Source: Eonycteris spelaea
Taxonomy: Eukaryota; Chordata; Mammalia; Chiroptera; Pteropodidae
Reading direction: 5' to 3'
Assembly (NCBI GenBank): GCA_003508835.1
Contig: PUFA01000003.1
Location: forward strand, 8,781,501 to 8,845,500
Length of the DNA stretch: 64,000 nucleotides
The notes beneath the pieces are model-generated. The model saw nothing but the letters and a program-made list of their open reading frames with translations, had not been told where the DNA came from and ran no database searches. Numbering within the stretch: the stretch's first letter is position 1; every line of letters begins with the position of its first letter. Below, one piece after another: positions 1-11,226 of this stretch. The translations under genes and the position numbers were made by a program.

Positions 1-3000
1 CTCTATACCATAAATTTTACAGGGACAGCATTATAGGTGACAAAGTGGGTAAGCAGTGCTAGAGATCATATTTTTGCTTTATTGGTAATTAAGGGGCCAT
101 TTGATTCCCATCTACTAGATTTTTATTTCTCATTTTGTTCAAAACTCAGATAAAAAAGAGGTAGCTGCTATGTGCTGGGCCCCCCTAATACCCCATGCAT
201 TAGCAGTTCCATAAATAGTTCCTTAAATTAATCTAAGAAAGAAAGTAATGTGTGTCCTAAAAAAAAAACTGACATGGAAAAAAGAGATGTCTGCGATGGC
301 TGAGAGAAAAATAGGTCCTTTGGTTGCTTGGTGGACAGAATATTTCATTGAGGAAGTAAAACACAAGGTGGTACTTGAAGAGAGGAAGAATTTACATATG
401 AGGAATTGGAAAAAAACATAAGCAGTTGGATTCATAAGTCTGTCTTCCATCTGTTACCAGCCTATTCTCAACTGGTGTTAATTAAACAATCTTATCTGTT
501 TTTTTTCTCAGCATATATCAGAAGGAGAAACCAATTCTGAAAAGTTATATCCAGACTTTCCAGGGCTGAGCCCCTAGCATGCCATCTCTATTGCCATCTC
601 CCTGATACACATGTACAATTTATTTGTTGGATCTACCAGGCAAAGGAAGTGCTCATACCTGTGCCTAAAGAATGTACTTGCTTAATCTGGGTAGATAACC
701 ACTTCAAATAAAGGTTAGGTTCATATCTCCCTTTATATGCCTGAAATTCTAATTCTTATAATATAATTAAGGGCATATATCTCTCCCACGCGAATCCATT
801 GGGATTGGTGAAGTATGATTTTTGTCTGTTATTCTTAAGTATAGAAAAATCTCGGTGCCTCTCTCTAGTAATAACAGAAATAACACAATGTTTGCACGTT
901 TTTTTGTGAAAAATCTATCTAGAAATAATGCGTTCTTGTTCTTTTAATGTTTTTATGAAAGAATAGAGAAGAATATAACAGGATCTGAGAGGGCTCAGTA
1001 AATTTCATCCTTTAGTTTTTTCCCCAAATTCTGAACCAACTACATAAGAAGAAAAATGAGAAGGCAGGTGGGAAAAAAAAATTATTTCTTTCAGTTTTGA
1101 TAGAATTGATATGGAGAATGTGATTTATGCCTCGGGACAAGACAGATACAAGACACATTTGAGCCTCCAAATACTAAATCTAAATATTGGACTAAAGTTG
1201 GTGCAGCCATGGAAAACTGAAAGCTTCCTAACAGAGGGAACTACTCAGTAAAACTCATGAAGGGACAGATCAGAAACAAGACCGAGAAAATGGAATTGTG
1301 CCTGATTCTTTTCTAGTTCCTAAAATAAACCTAGATTCCTGTGAGACATCTATGTCCACATCAGCCAAATTCACCCTGGTGATCAACACAGTGACTGATT
1401 CCTAAGGTAGGCCACTCTGTCCTGGCCACTTATATCCCTTATAATTGAAGATGTTTTTCTTACCTCACTCATCTCCCATTATTTTGCTAGCACTCTAGGA
1501 GCTGATATCTCCAGGAAAAGACCCTCACATCTTTTCTGTGATTTATTTTCTAAGTTACTAAATATTTCTGATTTTTATATTACTACAGAAAAAAAACCCA
1601 TGATTTATGTTCTATAATTTACATAGCTGTTTTCATGTAGTTTTAACAGTTATCAAAGTTTTTTTTTTTAATTTCTAGCCCATGGGACAGAAGAGTCTGG
1701 AGGTCCTAGAGGAAGTTTGTGGTGCTAAGTGACTTTTCTATTTCTGTACACCTTCTCATTCTATGCTTTTGCTTATGAACCTATAATTTCTTAATACTTA
1801 TGTATAAATTTTCATAACATAGTCAGAGAACAGCTTAATCTTATTTATACAGTACTCTTTTTATTGCATTGGTTCTTTTCTATCTAAAGGTGTGGTACAA
1901 CTCAGTAGAAAAATATCTGTGTGCAGTCAGGAACAAATTTCTTGACTATTCCATATAACAACTGTAAAAAGAGAAGTTACATTTTTTACTTAAATCTTTT
2001 GATTTCATCCTGTGAGTTTTATTCCAATTGTCAGTACTCTTCTAAAAGTTACATTTACTTTCCCTACTTTCATATTTTTAAGGAGATTAGGCAGGCTTTT
2101 AGCTTTCCTTTAAAATGAGTCTTGCAGAATGCAATCATAAACAGCTTTGAAAAGCTGGTATACTTTTAGACTGTTTATTAGAAATTAATAATAAACCAGT
2201 TATTAAATTTTTTGAAAGGTACTTTAGCTAATTTGAGTGTTAGAAGTTTCTGAATTGTGTACTGTAAGAATTGATAAACTTAACTGCCTCTAAAAGCTCC
2301 CACAGGCAGTAAATATCTTTCATGAAGAATAAATAAACCACAGACAACTAATAATTTACCATCTCTCTGCTTAGAAAAATATGAAGTCTTTTCTCTCTAG
2401 TGTATGAGAATTTTTAACAAGAATATTCTGTTAATAGGAAGCAGTTAATTTTTTTCATTATATCATATCCAATGCATAGTTCAGGTTTTCCCCATATACT
2501 GACAATTCCACTACATCTTTCTTGAAGAAGTAGTACAGTTGTGACTAAATGAAATTAGCCATTAGAAATGGTTACGCTTTGTTAGTCATTAAATATAGAA
2601 TTATATACTTACCTATGTGCTTAGGGGTCAAGAAAATCAAAATTCCAAGCTTCAGATAAATGAAGACAGATAAAAGATGCAAGTTTTCCTGCCATTTTCA
2701 TACAGGTGTTCCTACACAATCTGTAAACAAATAGAAATTCATTATTAGATAGCTTGGAAAGGACAAATTACCTAGAATTTATGGGTGAGTAACTCTTTAA
2801 GTCATAATAATGATCTCCATTATTCAATATTTTTAGTTTACCCTCCAGTCCTCAGAAATTGGAACAATGATTACAGGCTGTAGTGAAAAATAGTTCCCAT
2901 CTTCTTTCTTTGATTCTCTTACATAGGAGGAAATGGGATTCTCTTTGCACTTACCTTTGCTGAGGACAGGTTTATAGTGATGAATGTGCCAATGTTAACA

Positions 3001-3172
3001 TTATTTCTGAAGGTTATTCCTTATTATCATATTGCTAGGTTCCCAAGTAAGAAATTAAAAAGAAAAGCAGTTCTCAACTTAAAAGCACATTATGGTCCAA
3101 AACATTGTACCTTGATTTTGTTTTGTTTAATATTGGAAATATTTTCTCTCTTGTTGAAGTAATATCACAACT
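1..3172. other. AT-rich non-coding sequence, no feature recognised
   Basis: I saw no repeat family, RNA gene or coding exon here that I can support. Only short chance reading frames occur, with AT-driven composition rich in Phe, Ile, Leu, Lys and Ser. It may contain old repeats too diverged to recognise by eye. Confidence 0.5.
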
Positions 3173-3672
3173 AGCCACCTGGTTCCCAGGAAAATTAAGT
3201 TCCTCTGCCCGGGGAAAAGACTGAGCAGCACATGTCTCCGTCAGTCACAGCAGCAGGACGATTCTGGTCGATGACATAACCCTGGGAGACTTGATCAAGG
3301 CTAGAGACAATGTCTCTCATGCCGAAATCGCGGCAATCTGTACAGAAGCTAGGCTGATTGGCTTGGGAGAACCTAGATTTAAAGTAACATTAAAACTTCA
3401 AGAAATTTGAAGAAAATTTTCTTTGTAAAAAAAGAAGGCACTGCTAGGAACTGTATCTCTAGCAAACCACAATTGCCTTCAAGGAACTGGTTAGAAGTGT
3501 CCTGACTCCTCTGAGGAATGAGATTGGGGAAGTTGCCTAGAGAAATCCATCTTCCTGTTTATCTTATTATTGGGAAAATATTTTGTGTATCTTTATGAGC
3601 TCATGTATAGAATGCCCATTAGTCAAGTGCAATGCTCTCTTCCCAATAAAGCCTCATTTTTCTCAAAAAAAA
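3173..3672 (+). pseudogene. PSMC1P: Processed pseudogene of PSMC1 (26S proteasome ATPase Rpt2), 5'-truncated
   Basis: This is a dead retrocopy of the mRNA for PSMC1, an ATPase of the base ring of the 19S proteasome regulatory particle. From about 3180 the sequence follows the last part of the PSMC1 coding region, with Arg-Lys-Ile near the start and then residues resembling the C-terminal AAA small domain. Around 3270-3407 one frame still reads as Asp-Asp-Ile-Thr-Leu, an Ala-Ile-Cys-Thr-Glu-Ala block and Lys-Val-Thr, then hits an in-frame TGA at 3408-3410. The native C-terminus Leu-Tyr-Leu followed by TAG lies at 3451-3462 in a different frame, so at least one frameshift is present. A 3' UTR follows, with AATAAA at 3645-3650 and an A-run from 3665. 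No introns interrupt the copied exons, which fits L1-mediated retrotransposition. The 5' part of the cDNA is absent. The parent is identified from memory of the PSMC1 C-terminus; other Rpt subunits share the fold but not this C-terminal wording. Confidence 0.85.
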
Positions 3673-3788
3673 GGAAAGAAAGAAGGGAGGAAGGAAGGGT
3701 GAGAGGGAGAAAGGAAGGGAGGGAGCGAGGAAGGAAGAGAAAAAAAAAAGGAAAGGAAAGGAAAGGAGAGAATAGAAAAAAGAAAAGT
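3665..3788 (+). repeat. Purine-rich (AAGG)n-type microsatellite grown from a poly(A) tail
   Basis: A run of only A and G, apart from single interruptions, begins exactly at the A-tail of the PSMC1 retrocopy and continues as AAGG, GGGA and AAAGG units. It most likely arose by mutation and slippage of the pseudogene's poly(A) tail. The lysine/arginine/glutamate-rich and phenylalanine/serine/leucine-rich reading frames across it are artefacts of this composition. Confidence 0.9.
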
Positions 3789-3959
3789 AGATTAAATCCA
3801 TAAAAACTTAATATAGCCAACCAATAAACATATAGATTTATAATATCTATATGCAGATCAGGTTTACAATCTTATATTATTTTTGTAATGTACCAGAATT
3901 ACTCAGGACTACATTTAAATAAATACTTGTAAGAAATTCTCACATTTGTACAAGAGGAG

Positions 3960-4390
3960 ATATGTGTTGTGGGTATTAAATCCAGCATCACTGGTGATAC
4001 CAAAACTTGGAAGCCACACAGTGTCTACTGACAGGTGAATGGAAAAGATACATATTACCTATATTTTTATTTATACACAGTTATAATATTTTTACACAGA
4101 ATATTTATACAATTATAACTGTACAAATATTGTACAAGCATTAAAGGAAATGAAGTATATCTACATGTACCAATATGGTTAAACCTCAAGTCACATTTTT
4201 GACAGGAGAAAGTAGGGTGCATAATAATGCATGTCATATCATAATGTAATTTAGATAATGTTTGAAACCTTAAATGGTATATATGGTTGGTCAATGTGTG
4301 TATATGTAGTGAAAGTATACAAGTTACAAGCACGATGGTAAGAATGCATTCCCACTTAAGAATAGTAGTCATCTAGAAAGGAAGGGTAGT
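3960..4390 (+). mobile_element. Old L1 (L1M-type) fragment, end of ORF2 and 3' UTR
   Basis: The stretch about 'acttggaagccacacagtg' followed by a 'gacaggtgaatgg' phrase matches the end of L1 ORF2, the region that normally reads as aacctaaatgtccat...gatgaatgg. It continues with the usual ATG-rich tail of an old L1. It is heavily diverged, with no open frame. Assignment is by remembered consensus. Confidence 0.45.
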
Positions 4391-6756
4391 AAATAAGTTT
4401 TAGATTGGAGGAGATAAAATTTCAAATATATCTGCAATATTCTCTTTTAAAAACTTCAACCTTTCAGGTAGCCCACGAGGTCAAAATGATTTTCCTAATC
4501 ATTCTAAAATGCTCGTCTTTTTTCATCGTGCTGACATTTGCACCCTGGAGAACAACAATGGTGAGTATAACTGCTGGCACCTTAGCATGCTTCAAGGCAG
4601 TAGCACCAAACCGTACCTGTAGCAGATCTTCATGCACAGTAAAAGTTCCAGATTCGCTCAAAATGGCATTGAAGAAGAAAAAATTAATTTTACTACCCCT
4701 TAGACCTTGAGTATATGTACTTTGAGTATTCTGTTTGATAAAATGGAAAGTTCACAAAAAGCACTTCCTGTGCATTCCGGAGTATGGTGGCTGTCGAGGA
4801 AAAGCTCCTGTGCGACTGAGTTGCAAGTTGAACTAACTAATTCTTTTTATGCAACACCATTTTTTTTCTCGTAAGAAACATTAGCAGACATACTATGGTT
4901 ATTCAGATTTGCGTATCTGGCATACTTTTAAAAACATAAATAAAGGTGAGCATCTCATGTTGGGTAAAGCAACAAATTTTGTTACCAATGATAAAATTTT
5001 GCTTTCAAGGGAAAATTCAAACTTTGGAAAACTTGTATCTGCCATCATGAGTTTTTCAGCTTTAAAATACTTAATGAATTTTTTGATAAGACAGGAGGTG
5101 ATATAACGAATATGACTTTTAAAATACATAAGGAAACATCCATATTTAGATCTGCATCACTCCAGTGAACAGGGCATGATATAAAATCTTACATGGGCGA
5201 AACATCTATTCAAAGTGCAAAACAGGCCAATGGATTTTAACATAACACATTAAGGAAACTTTGTTTATAACATGTTATTTTCTTCTTTAGTTTTCCTTAT
5301 AAAGTGACAATTGCCTTTCCTCTCCTATTACCCTTCTTTACATTAATTGCCCTGATACTGCAACTAAAGAAGGAGGCAACAGGCAATTAAAGAAGGAGGC
5401 AACTCAGGCAATCCCTGTCGAATGAACCACATTGTGAAGTAGTCAGCACAGTACCATGTTTGGGTGGCCAGGAATGTAGTTGGCTCCCTGAACTGTAAGA
5501 TGCAAATTTGTCACTCGCAAGACACTGTTTAGAAAATGAGAACACCAGTTTATTAACTTAAATTAGAATACACATCAATATGTCTGCCCACTAGCCAAGG
5601 CAAATCTTTTCCTACAAATCAGGCATTGAGGACAGTAATTAGAAAAATCTATCCAGTGTACATAAAATAGATCATTAGGTGTTTTTGAAAACAATTTCAC
5701 TCAAGTTGTAGGGAAGTCTATCAATACCCGAACACAGAGAAACCATCTTTAGAGACATAGTACTTGAGCCTGCCAAATTAGGACGCCTTTCTCTGTTCTC
5801 CCAGAAGAGTGCTGCATATGCATACACATTTGTCTGTTCACTTCTTTTTAAAACATGAAAATAACAACCGCATATAATAAAGCATAAATCAATGCACATT
5901 TTTAGTAGTTTTCAGAATCTTGTGTATCATTGGCATTTTAGCTATGGCTTGTTTTTGTTTTTTGTTTTTTTGTTTTTATATTTGTATATATGTATAAGTA
6001 ATCAATAAATGTTGCCTGGGATGGGATTAATCCCTAGGTACAGCCCTGGAATTAAGCCCTGAAATTTTTCCCATTCTGGACCAATTAATAAAAAGTCCCA
6101 TGACCTGTGCACAGCTATGGTAATTGATCTACATTTAGATGGTATGCCTTAAGGATGTGAGTGAGGCTTGTCTCAGGTATTTTGTGAGCAGAAGGGGAGC
6201 CACATGCAGTCTGAAGATGAAGCTGACTGATGTGGAGGCAAAGCAGAGGGACAGAAAAGCCAGATCTTAGTGATATTGTTTAAACTGCTGGCTGGATCAG
6301 TCCTCACTCAGACTAGCCTGTACCACTGAACTTTTAAGATAAAGCCAGCGTATAATTCTTTTGTTTACTTGTTTTAACTGAGTTTTGTTTTCCACTGAAC
6401 GTATCTAAAAGATTTCTAACTGACAAAGAAACTGATGGACTTGACTTCAGAATTATATGGAGTTATGATATAATGTATTTATGAGGTAACACAGTAGATA
6501 AATTCATTTCTGCATTTTAAAAAAAATCATTGAATACCTATTTCCTGCAGACAGTGAAGAAGTACTGAGGATACAGTGGTAAACAAAACATGTATGATCC
6601 CTTTCCTAGCAATGTCTTGCTTACATTCTAATAGATAAGAAAGACATTTAAAACTAACTACACATTAATTCATTCACTTCCATTTGGAAAGGGCTTTGAG
6701 GAAGAGGAATATATGCTCATGGAGACTTATCACAGGGAAATAGCTCTAGTCTGGGG
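4391..6756. other. Unassigned non-coding sequence
   Basis: Nothing could be assigned with confidence. A 65-codon minus-strand frame at 4464-4661 looks slightly more protein-like than its surroundings but matches nothing I recognise. A short direct duplication containing 'aaagaaggaggcaa' occurs twice between 5360 and 5405. Confidence 0.4.
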
Positions 6757-7103
6757 TATATTAGCTCTGTACGGTGCCATAACAGATAACCACAAACTAG
6801 GTAGCTTGAAACAACAGAAACCTATTCTCTCCTTTGGTTAGAAGTTCTAGAGGCCAGAAGTCTGAAATCAAGATGCTGTCGGGGTCCACTGAAGGCCCTA
6901 AGGAAGAGTGTCTGACTCTTCCTAGCTGCTGGTAGTTGCCAGCAATCCTTGGCATTTCTTGGCTTGCAGCTCCATCACTCCAATCCCTGCATCTGTTGTC
7001 ATATGAGCTTCTTCCCTGTGTCTCTGTGTCTTCGAATCTCTCTCCCTTAGGGGATTATTATTTTAACATATCTTTTTGGAGGTCACAATTCAGTCCACAA
7101 CAG
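6757..7103 (-). mobile_element. MaLR/MLT-type LTR fragment, antisense
   Basis: On the plus strand this begins with a 'ttagctctgtacggtgccat' version of the usual reverse-complement MaLR LTR start. It has 'ttgaaacaacagaaacc', then 'tctagaggccagaagtctga', and ends near 'attcagtccacaaca'. These are landmarks of reverse-complemented MLT1-group LTRs (ERVL-MaLR). The exact subfamily is not decided. The 146-codon plus-strand frame starting at 6936 lies mostly in this LTR and is not a gene. Confidence 0.65.
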
Positions 7104-8016
7104 GAGGGTAAGGAAAGAATTTTTCAAGGAGATCAACCTGAGCTGACATCTAAGGATGAAGAGGTAACAATAGAGACACATATTTCTGGTATATGTTGTG
7201 TTTGCTGCTGTTCCATTATTTCTGCCATGGTCTATCGTTGCTCCTATATTATCTTTCAGTCATCCATCTGGAACGCCGATATTTTAAAGAAGAGAAATTG
7301 TGAAAGAGCAATTTCTAATCATGATGATGATGATGGTGGAATCTCTTGGATGTTCAAAGAGCCACATGATAAATGAATTTCTTTGTGCTTTTATTCATTA
7401 AAAATATTCTTAATCGATTTTATTTAGAATAAATGATAGAGTAACTAGGAATTCTCTCTCTCTCTCTCTTTTCTTGAACATAAAAGTATATTTAATAGTT
7501 GTTTTTATCCTTGAAGAAATGAACACACAATCTATTTTCTACCTTTAATTTTCACTGCTAATGCTAAACTATTAGCACATAAATTTTATTATCTGCAGAA
7601 ATTACTTTAAAATTTTCTCAACTAAATGTTCTCAAAACAAAATTTAGACACACTGTTATTAACATTTCCAAAGGAATCTGGGTTTAGTCAGCTTAAATAA
7701 GTGAGCTCCCTCATTAAGATCCTTTCTTTGGAAAATACAGTTTTATCCCACATAACCTTCCCTCCTGGTCCCTCACCCATTGGTATCTGAATTCATTGAC
7801 TTTTCTTACACAGATGATTTGTATATGAACTTTATTCAACATTTTACTACTTACTGACCATGGGGAAAATAAATTAAAGTTAAATTCTGGAAAAAAATTA
7901 CAATTTGAGTTGTATTTGTTATTTTGTAATCAGAAAAAAAAAAAGGACTTTTTCTATTATTTGGACAAGTGTTACCATGAATGTAAAACATTTTATTAGA
8001 TCATGAAACAAAAATG
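7104..8016. other. Unassigned sequence with a short (CT)n run
   Basis: A (CT)n run of about 18 bp sits near 7453-7470. Otherwise I see only AT-rich sequence without recognisable repeats or exons. Confidence 0.5.
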
Positions 8017-8333
8017 CAGTTGACCATTGAACAACATGGTTTTGAATGGCATGGATATATTTTACACAGATTTTTTTCAATAAATATATTTTCTCATGAT
8101 TTTCTTAATAACATTTTCTTTTCTCTAGCTTACTTTATTATAAGAGTATAGTGTATAGTACATATAACATACAAAATATGTGTTAATCAATTGCTTTTGT
8201 TATTGGTACTACTCCCAGTCAACAACAGTAGGTTATTAGTAGTGAAGCTTTAGGAGAGTCAGAGTTATATGTAGATTTCCAACTACATAGGAGGTTGGTG
8301 CCTCTAACCTCTACATTGTTCAAGGGTCAACTG
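8017..8333. mobile_element. Tigger/MER2-like non-autonomous DNA transposon
   Basis: The element starts with 'cagttgaccattgaacaac' and ends with 'gttcaagggtcaactg', forming the terminal inverted repeats of the pogo-related Tigger group. Internal blocks such as 'ttaataacattttcttttc' and 'catacaaaatatgtgttaat' also match that family. The expected TA target duplication is not preserved at the ends. It has no transposase frame. Confidence 0.85.
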
Positions 8334-8364
8334 TTTTAAAATATTATGTATATGTAAAATCTCA

Positions 8365-8510
8365 CTATTATTTATTGAATCAGGTATTTTACTACACTCA
8401 TTTTGCTGTCTACTATTCACAACAATTTTATGAATAAAGTGTCATTATCTTTGCTTCATAGATGAAGACCGCTGAGAACCAAGGTCACACAGGAAGTAGA
8501 TATGTTTAAG
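8365..8510 (-). repeat. MIR SINE fragment, antisense
   Basis: The sequence reads as a degraded reverse-complement MIR. A 'ttcacaacaattttatgaa' block corresponds to the usual cctcacaacaaccctatgag, followed by a 'tagatgaagaccgctgag' block and 'aaggtcacacagg'. Confidence 0.6.
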
Positions 8511-8734
8511 TAGAGAATAAAAACTTAAAGTTAGTGTTTTTTCCACCACCTTAATTTTTCCCAACGTCTCATATACAGAGAAAATTACTCAAATTTTTTA
8601 GAAGTATATATTACATTCTCTTTTAACCTAAAATCCAGTAGCTCATAGGGGCCTATGTTTAGTTATGTGCTCTCATAAAATTAATGTTCTAGGAGCAAGT
8701 CTTCCTCATCATTATTAATGACCATTTTTTAAGC

Positions 8735-8840
8735 AGCTACTTTGTGCACAACACTGGAACAGATGTTTATATGATTGAAAGCATGACAAAATGAACCCTG
8801 CCATCAAGGGATTTACAGTCTATAAAGGAAGTCGACACAT
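8735..8840. repeat. Ancient L2-like interspersed repeat fragment
   Basis: The pattern 'ctactttgtgcacaacactgg' followed by 'aagggatttacagtctata' and 'ggaagtcgacacataag' matches the widespread old mammalian repeat reading tgtgccaggcactg...ggagcttacagtctag. I recall it as L2-related; the class is tentative. Confidence 0.4.
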
Positions 8841-9706
8841 AAGATTATTATCTAATTTGGAATTCTTAATTCACTGTCTATTGTTTCTAGGATAAGCTCT
8901 AAATTTGTAAACATGACTGCATGATCCAGTTTCATGTCAAATCTTTTCTATGGATGACCCTCTTTTCCCAGCCCAGATTCTAATATAAAACCATACTAAA
9001 ATTCAAGCTCTGAAATCTCTATTTCTAGCCTCCCCAAAGTCTCTGCCACTGCTGACAATTATTTGACCAGGTTTACTTCTATCACCCTTGACTAAATTAT
9101 GAACTCCACTTGGATAGTGCTTAGAACATAAAATATGCTCAATTGTTTAAAGACTTGCAGAGATAATAATGTCTTTTCTTGTCTGGTTGTTGGTTGGCTG
9201 GTTGGGATTTTTTTAAAGAAATTTCTTCACCAAGGAATAAATTTTCTATAAGCAAGTACAATGGTTCTACGACCATGTCTACATCAGACAAAAGTTTACA
9301 ATCTCTTTATGGCATGGACAGCAAATAAAAAGCCTTTCACATGTGTTTATAGAAAATTAGGTTTTAAAGTAATCCTATGTAACTAGAGAAATCCTTCTAT
9401 GTTATTTTTAAAAAATCTATAGGCTGATTATACTTTAGACTCTGCATTAATTGAAGAAAGGCATATTGTTTATCCCTTCTAATTCCATCTCTCATATTTT
9501 ATAAAAACTAAATATATTTACTGATCTACTAACATACTCTCTCATAATTATTAATATGCTAGTTAATAATAATGTGATAGCACAATTGATCCAATGTAAT
9601 TCCAAGTTTGGAATTTTTAGGTAGGAACAAATTTTTTTTTTAAGTTTTAAATGACCATTTAATGCTTTTTCTCTTTATGGATATTGGTATTACATGTCTT
9701 TTAAAT

Positions 9707-9719
9707 AAAGAATGGTGCT
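9707..9719 (+). repeat. L1 target-site duplication, left copy
   Basis: The 13-bp word 'aaagaatggtgct' occurs here and again at 11214-11226, just after the element's terminal A-run. An exact 13-bp repeat bracketing an L1 is the expected signature of L1 endonuclease-mediated integration. Confidence 0.85.
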
Positions 9720-9913
9720 CACAAAAAAATTCACTTGAAATGGATTAAAGACTTAAACGTAAGACCTGCAACCACAAAACTCTAAGAATAAAACAAAGGA
9801 AAAACTGCTTCTCGTGATTTTTAGAAATCACACCTAAAGAACAAGCAACAGAATCAAAAATAAGTAAGTGGGTCTAGATCCAACTAAAAAGCTTCACAGC
9901 AAAAGAAAACATC

Positions 9914-9925
9914 AACAAAGTGAAA
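9914..9925 (+). repeat. Target-site duplication of the U6-like insert, left copy
   Basis: The 12-bp word 'aacaaagtgaaa' is part of ordinary L1 ORF2 sequence and is repeated exactly at 9957-9968. Removing one copy plus the insert restores the usual L1 reading 'caaagtgaaaagacaacc'. Confidence 0.75.
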
Positions 9926-9956
9926 TGAGTGCTCACTTTGGTCGCACATACACTAA
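9926..9956 (+). pseudogene. Truncated U6 snRNA-like retropseudogene, tailless, nested in L1
   Basis: The insert reads 'gtgctcactttggtcgcaca' then 'tacactaa', matching the first ~30 nt of U6 snRNA (GTGCTCGCTTCGGCAGCACA, then TATACTAA) with about five differences by my hand alignment, plus three extra bases at its 5' end. It is flanked by an exact 12-bp duplication, 'aacaaagtgaaa', of L1 sequence. No poly(A) follows, so it resembles a 3'-truncated, tailless snRNA retrocopy inserted after the L1 had landed. It is too short to be functional. A chance match to a 30-nt word is possible, but the flanking duplication argues against it. Confidence 0.7.
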
Positions 9957-9968
9957 AACAAAGTGAAA
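9957..9968 (+). repeat. Target-site duplication of the U6-like insert, right copy
   Basis: This is the second exact copy of 'aacaaagtgaaa', directly continuous with the downstream L1 ORF2 sequence. Confidence 0.75.
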
Positions 9969-10063
9969 AGACAACCTATGGAATGGGAAAATATTTTCAA
10001 ATCATTTATTTGATAAGGGTTAACATCCAAAATATATAAAGAACTATACAACTCAATAGCAAA

Positions 10064-10105
<42 letters not shown>

Positions 10106-10106
10106 T
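10064..10106 (+). repeat. (AAT)n microsatellite inside L1
   Basis: About 13 consecutive AAT units sit where L1 ORF2 normally has an A-rich 'caatagcaaaaa' stretch. The array probably expanded after insertion. Confidence 0.9.
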
Positions 10107-11117
10107 TTAAAAATGAACACAGGACCTAAATAGTCACTTTTTCCAAAGAAGATATATAAATGGCCAACAGGTATATGAAAAGATATTTAACTTCAATAGT
10201 GAATAAGGGGATGAAAATTAAAACCACAATGAGATATCACCTTATGTCTGTCTGAATTGCCATCATGAAAAAAAACAAGTGTTAACAAATGCTAGTGTGG
10301 ATGTGGTAAAATAAAACACTTGTGCACTGCTGGTAGTAATGTATATCAGTGTAGCTATTATGGAAAACAATATGAAGGTTCCTCAAAAACTTAAAAATAG
10401 AACTGCCATATGATCCAGGAATTTCACTTCTGGGAATATCTCCAAAGGAAACTAAAACACTAACACAAAATCACATCTATACCCCATGTTCACAGCAGCA
10501 TAATTTACAATAACAAAGACATGGAAGCAACCTAAGTGTCCATTGTTAGATGAATGGATAAAGAAGCTGTGAGATATATGTATGTAGTGGAATATTATTT
10601 AGCCATTTAAAAAAAAAACGAAGAAATCCTATCATTTGCGACAATATAAATGGAACTTGAAGGCATTATTCTTAGTAAAATAAGTCAGATAGAGAAAAAC
10701 AAATATTGTATAATCTCACTTATAGGTGTAATCTAAAAACAAAACAACAAACTCATAGGAAAAGAGATTAGATTTGTGGTTACCAGCTTGGGGGTTTGAA
10801 GGAAAGGGAATTGATGGAAGGTGGTCAAGAGGTACAAACTTCCAATAATAAGATAAATAAATTTTAGGATGCAATATATAACATAACTATAGTTAACACT
10901 ACTGTATTATAGAAGAAAGTTGTTAAGAGAATAGATCCTAAGTGTTCTCATCACAAGAATTTTCTTCTTTTTATTGTATCTATATGAGATGATGGATATT
11001 GGCTAAAACCTATTGTGACAAGTATTTTATAATATATGTAAATCAAACCATCATGCTGTACACCTTAAACTTATAAGTAATGTATGTCAATTATTTCTCA
11101 ATAAAACTAGTAAAAAA

Positions 11118-11206
11118 TTGACAGTATTTGACAAACAACCCAATTGTTGATTATTTTTGTCGTCGTCGTTCTCAATAAAATTAATCTAATTGCTCTTGCA
11201 ACAGGG
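11118..11206 (+). other. Candidate 3'-transduced segment of the L1
   Basis: The normal L1 3' end ('ctcaataaaactagtaaaaa') finishes with a short A-run at 11112-11117, but the element does not stop there. About 89 bp of unrelated sequence follow, including an AATAAA at 11174-11179, then ten As at 11207-11216 and the right target duplication. This is the layout expected when an L1 transcript reads through its own weak poly(A) signal and carries flanking DNA from its source locus. Confidence 0.65.
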
Positions 11207-11213
11207 AAAAAAA

Positions 11214-11226
11214 AAAGAATGGTGCT
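11214..11226 (+). repeat. L1 target-site duplication, right copy
   Basis: This is the second exact copy of 'aaagaatggtgct'. Its first As merge with the poly(A) tail, so the true duplication may be 10-13 bp. Confidence 0.85.

Larger units (their letters stand above)
9720..11213 (+). mobile_element. 5'-truncated L1 retrotransposon with intact target-site duplication
   Basis: The element begins inside the 3' half of L1 ORF2 ('gaaatggattaaagactta'), runs through the conserved 'ccacaatgagatatcacc' and 'ggaagcaacctaagtgtcc' blocks, and enters a Laurasiatherian-type 3' UTR ending in 'tatttctcaataaaac'. It is non-coding, with many stops. It is bounded by a 13-bp direct repeat. It carries a triplet microsatellite, a nested U6-like insertion, and extra sequence beyond the normal 3' end before its terminal A-run. 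The features show L1 target-primed insertion followed by long neutral decay. Confidence 0.9.

Noticed and set aside
3570..3820. Lys/Arg/Glu-rich and Phe/Ser/Leu-rich frames on both strands
   Set aside because: They are translations of a purine microsatellite.
6936..7376. 146-codon plus-strand frame
   Set aside because: The first half is a reverse-complement MaLR LTR and the end includes an ATG ATG repeat encoding Asp residues. No homology is recognised.
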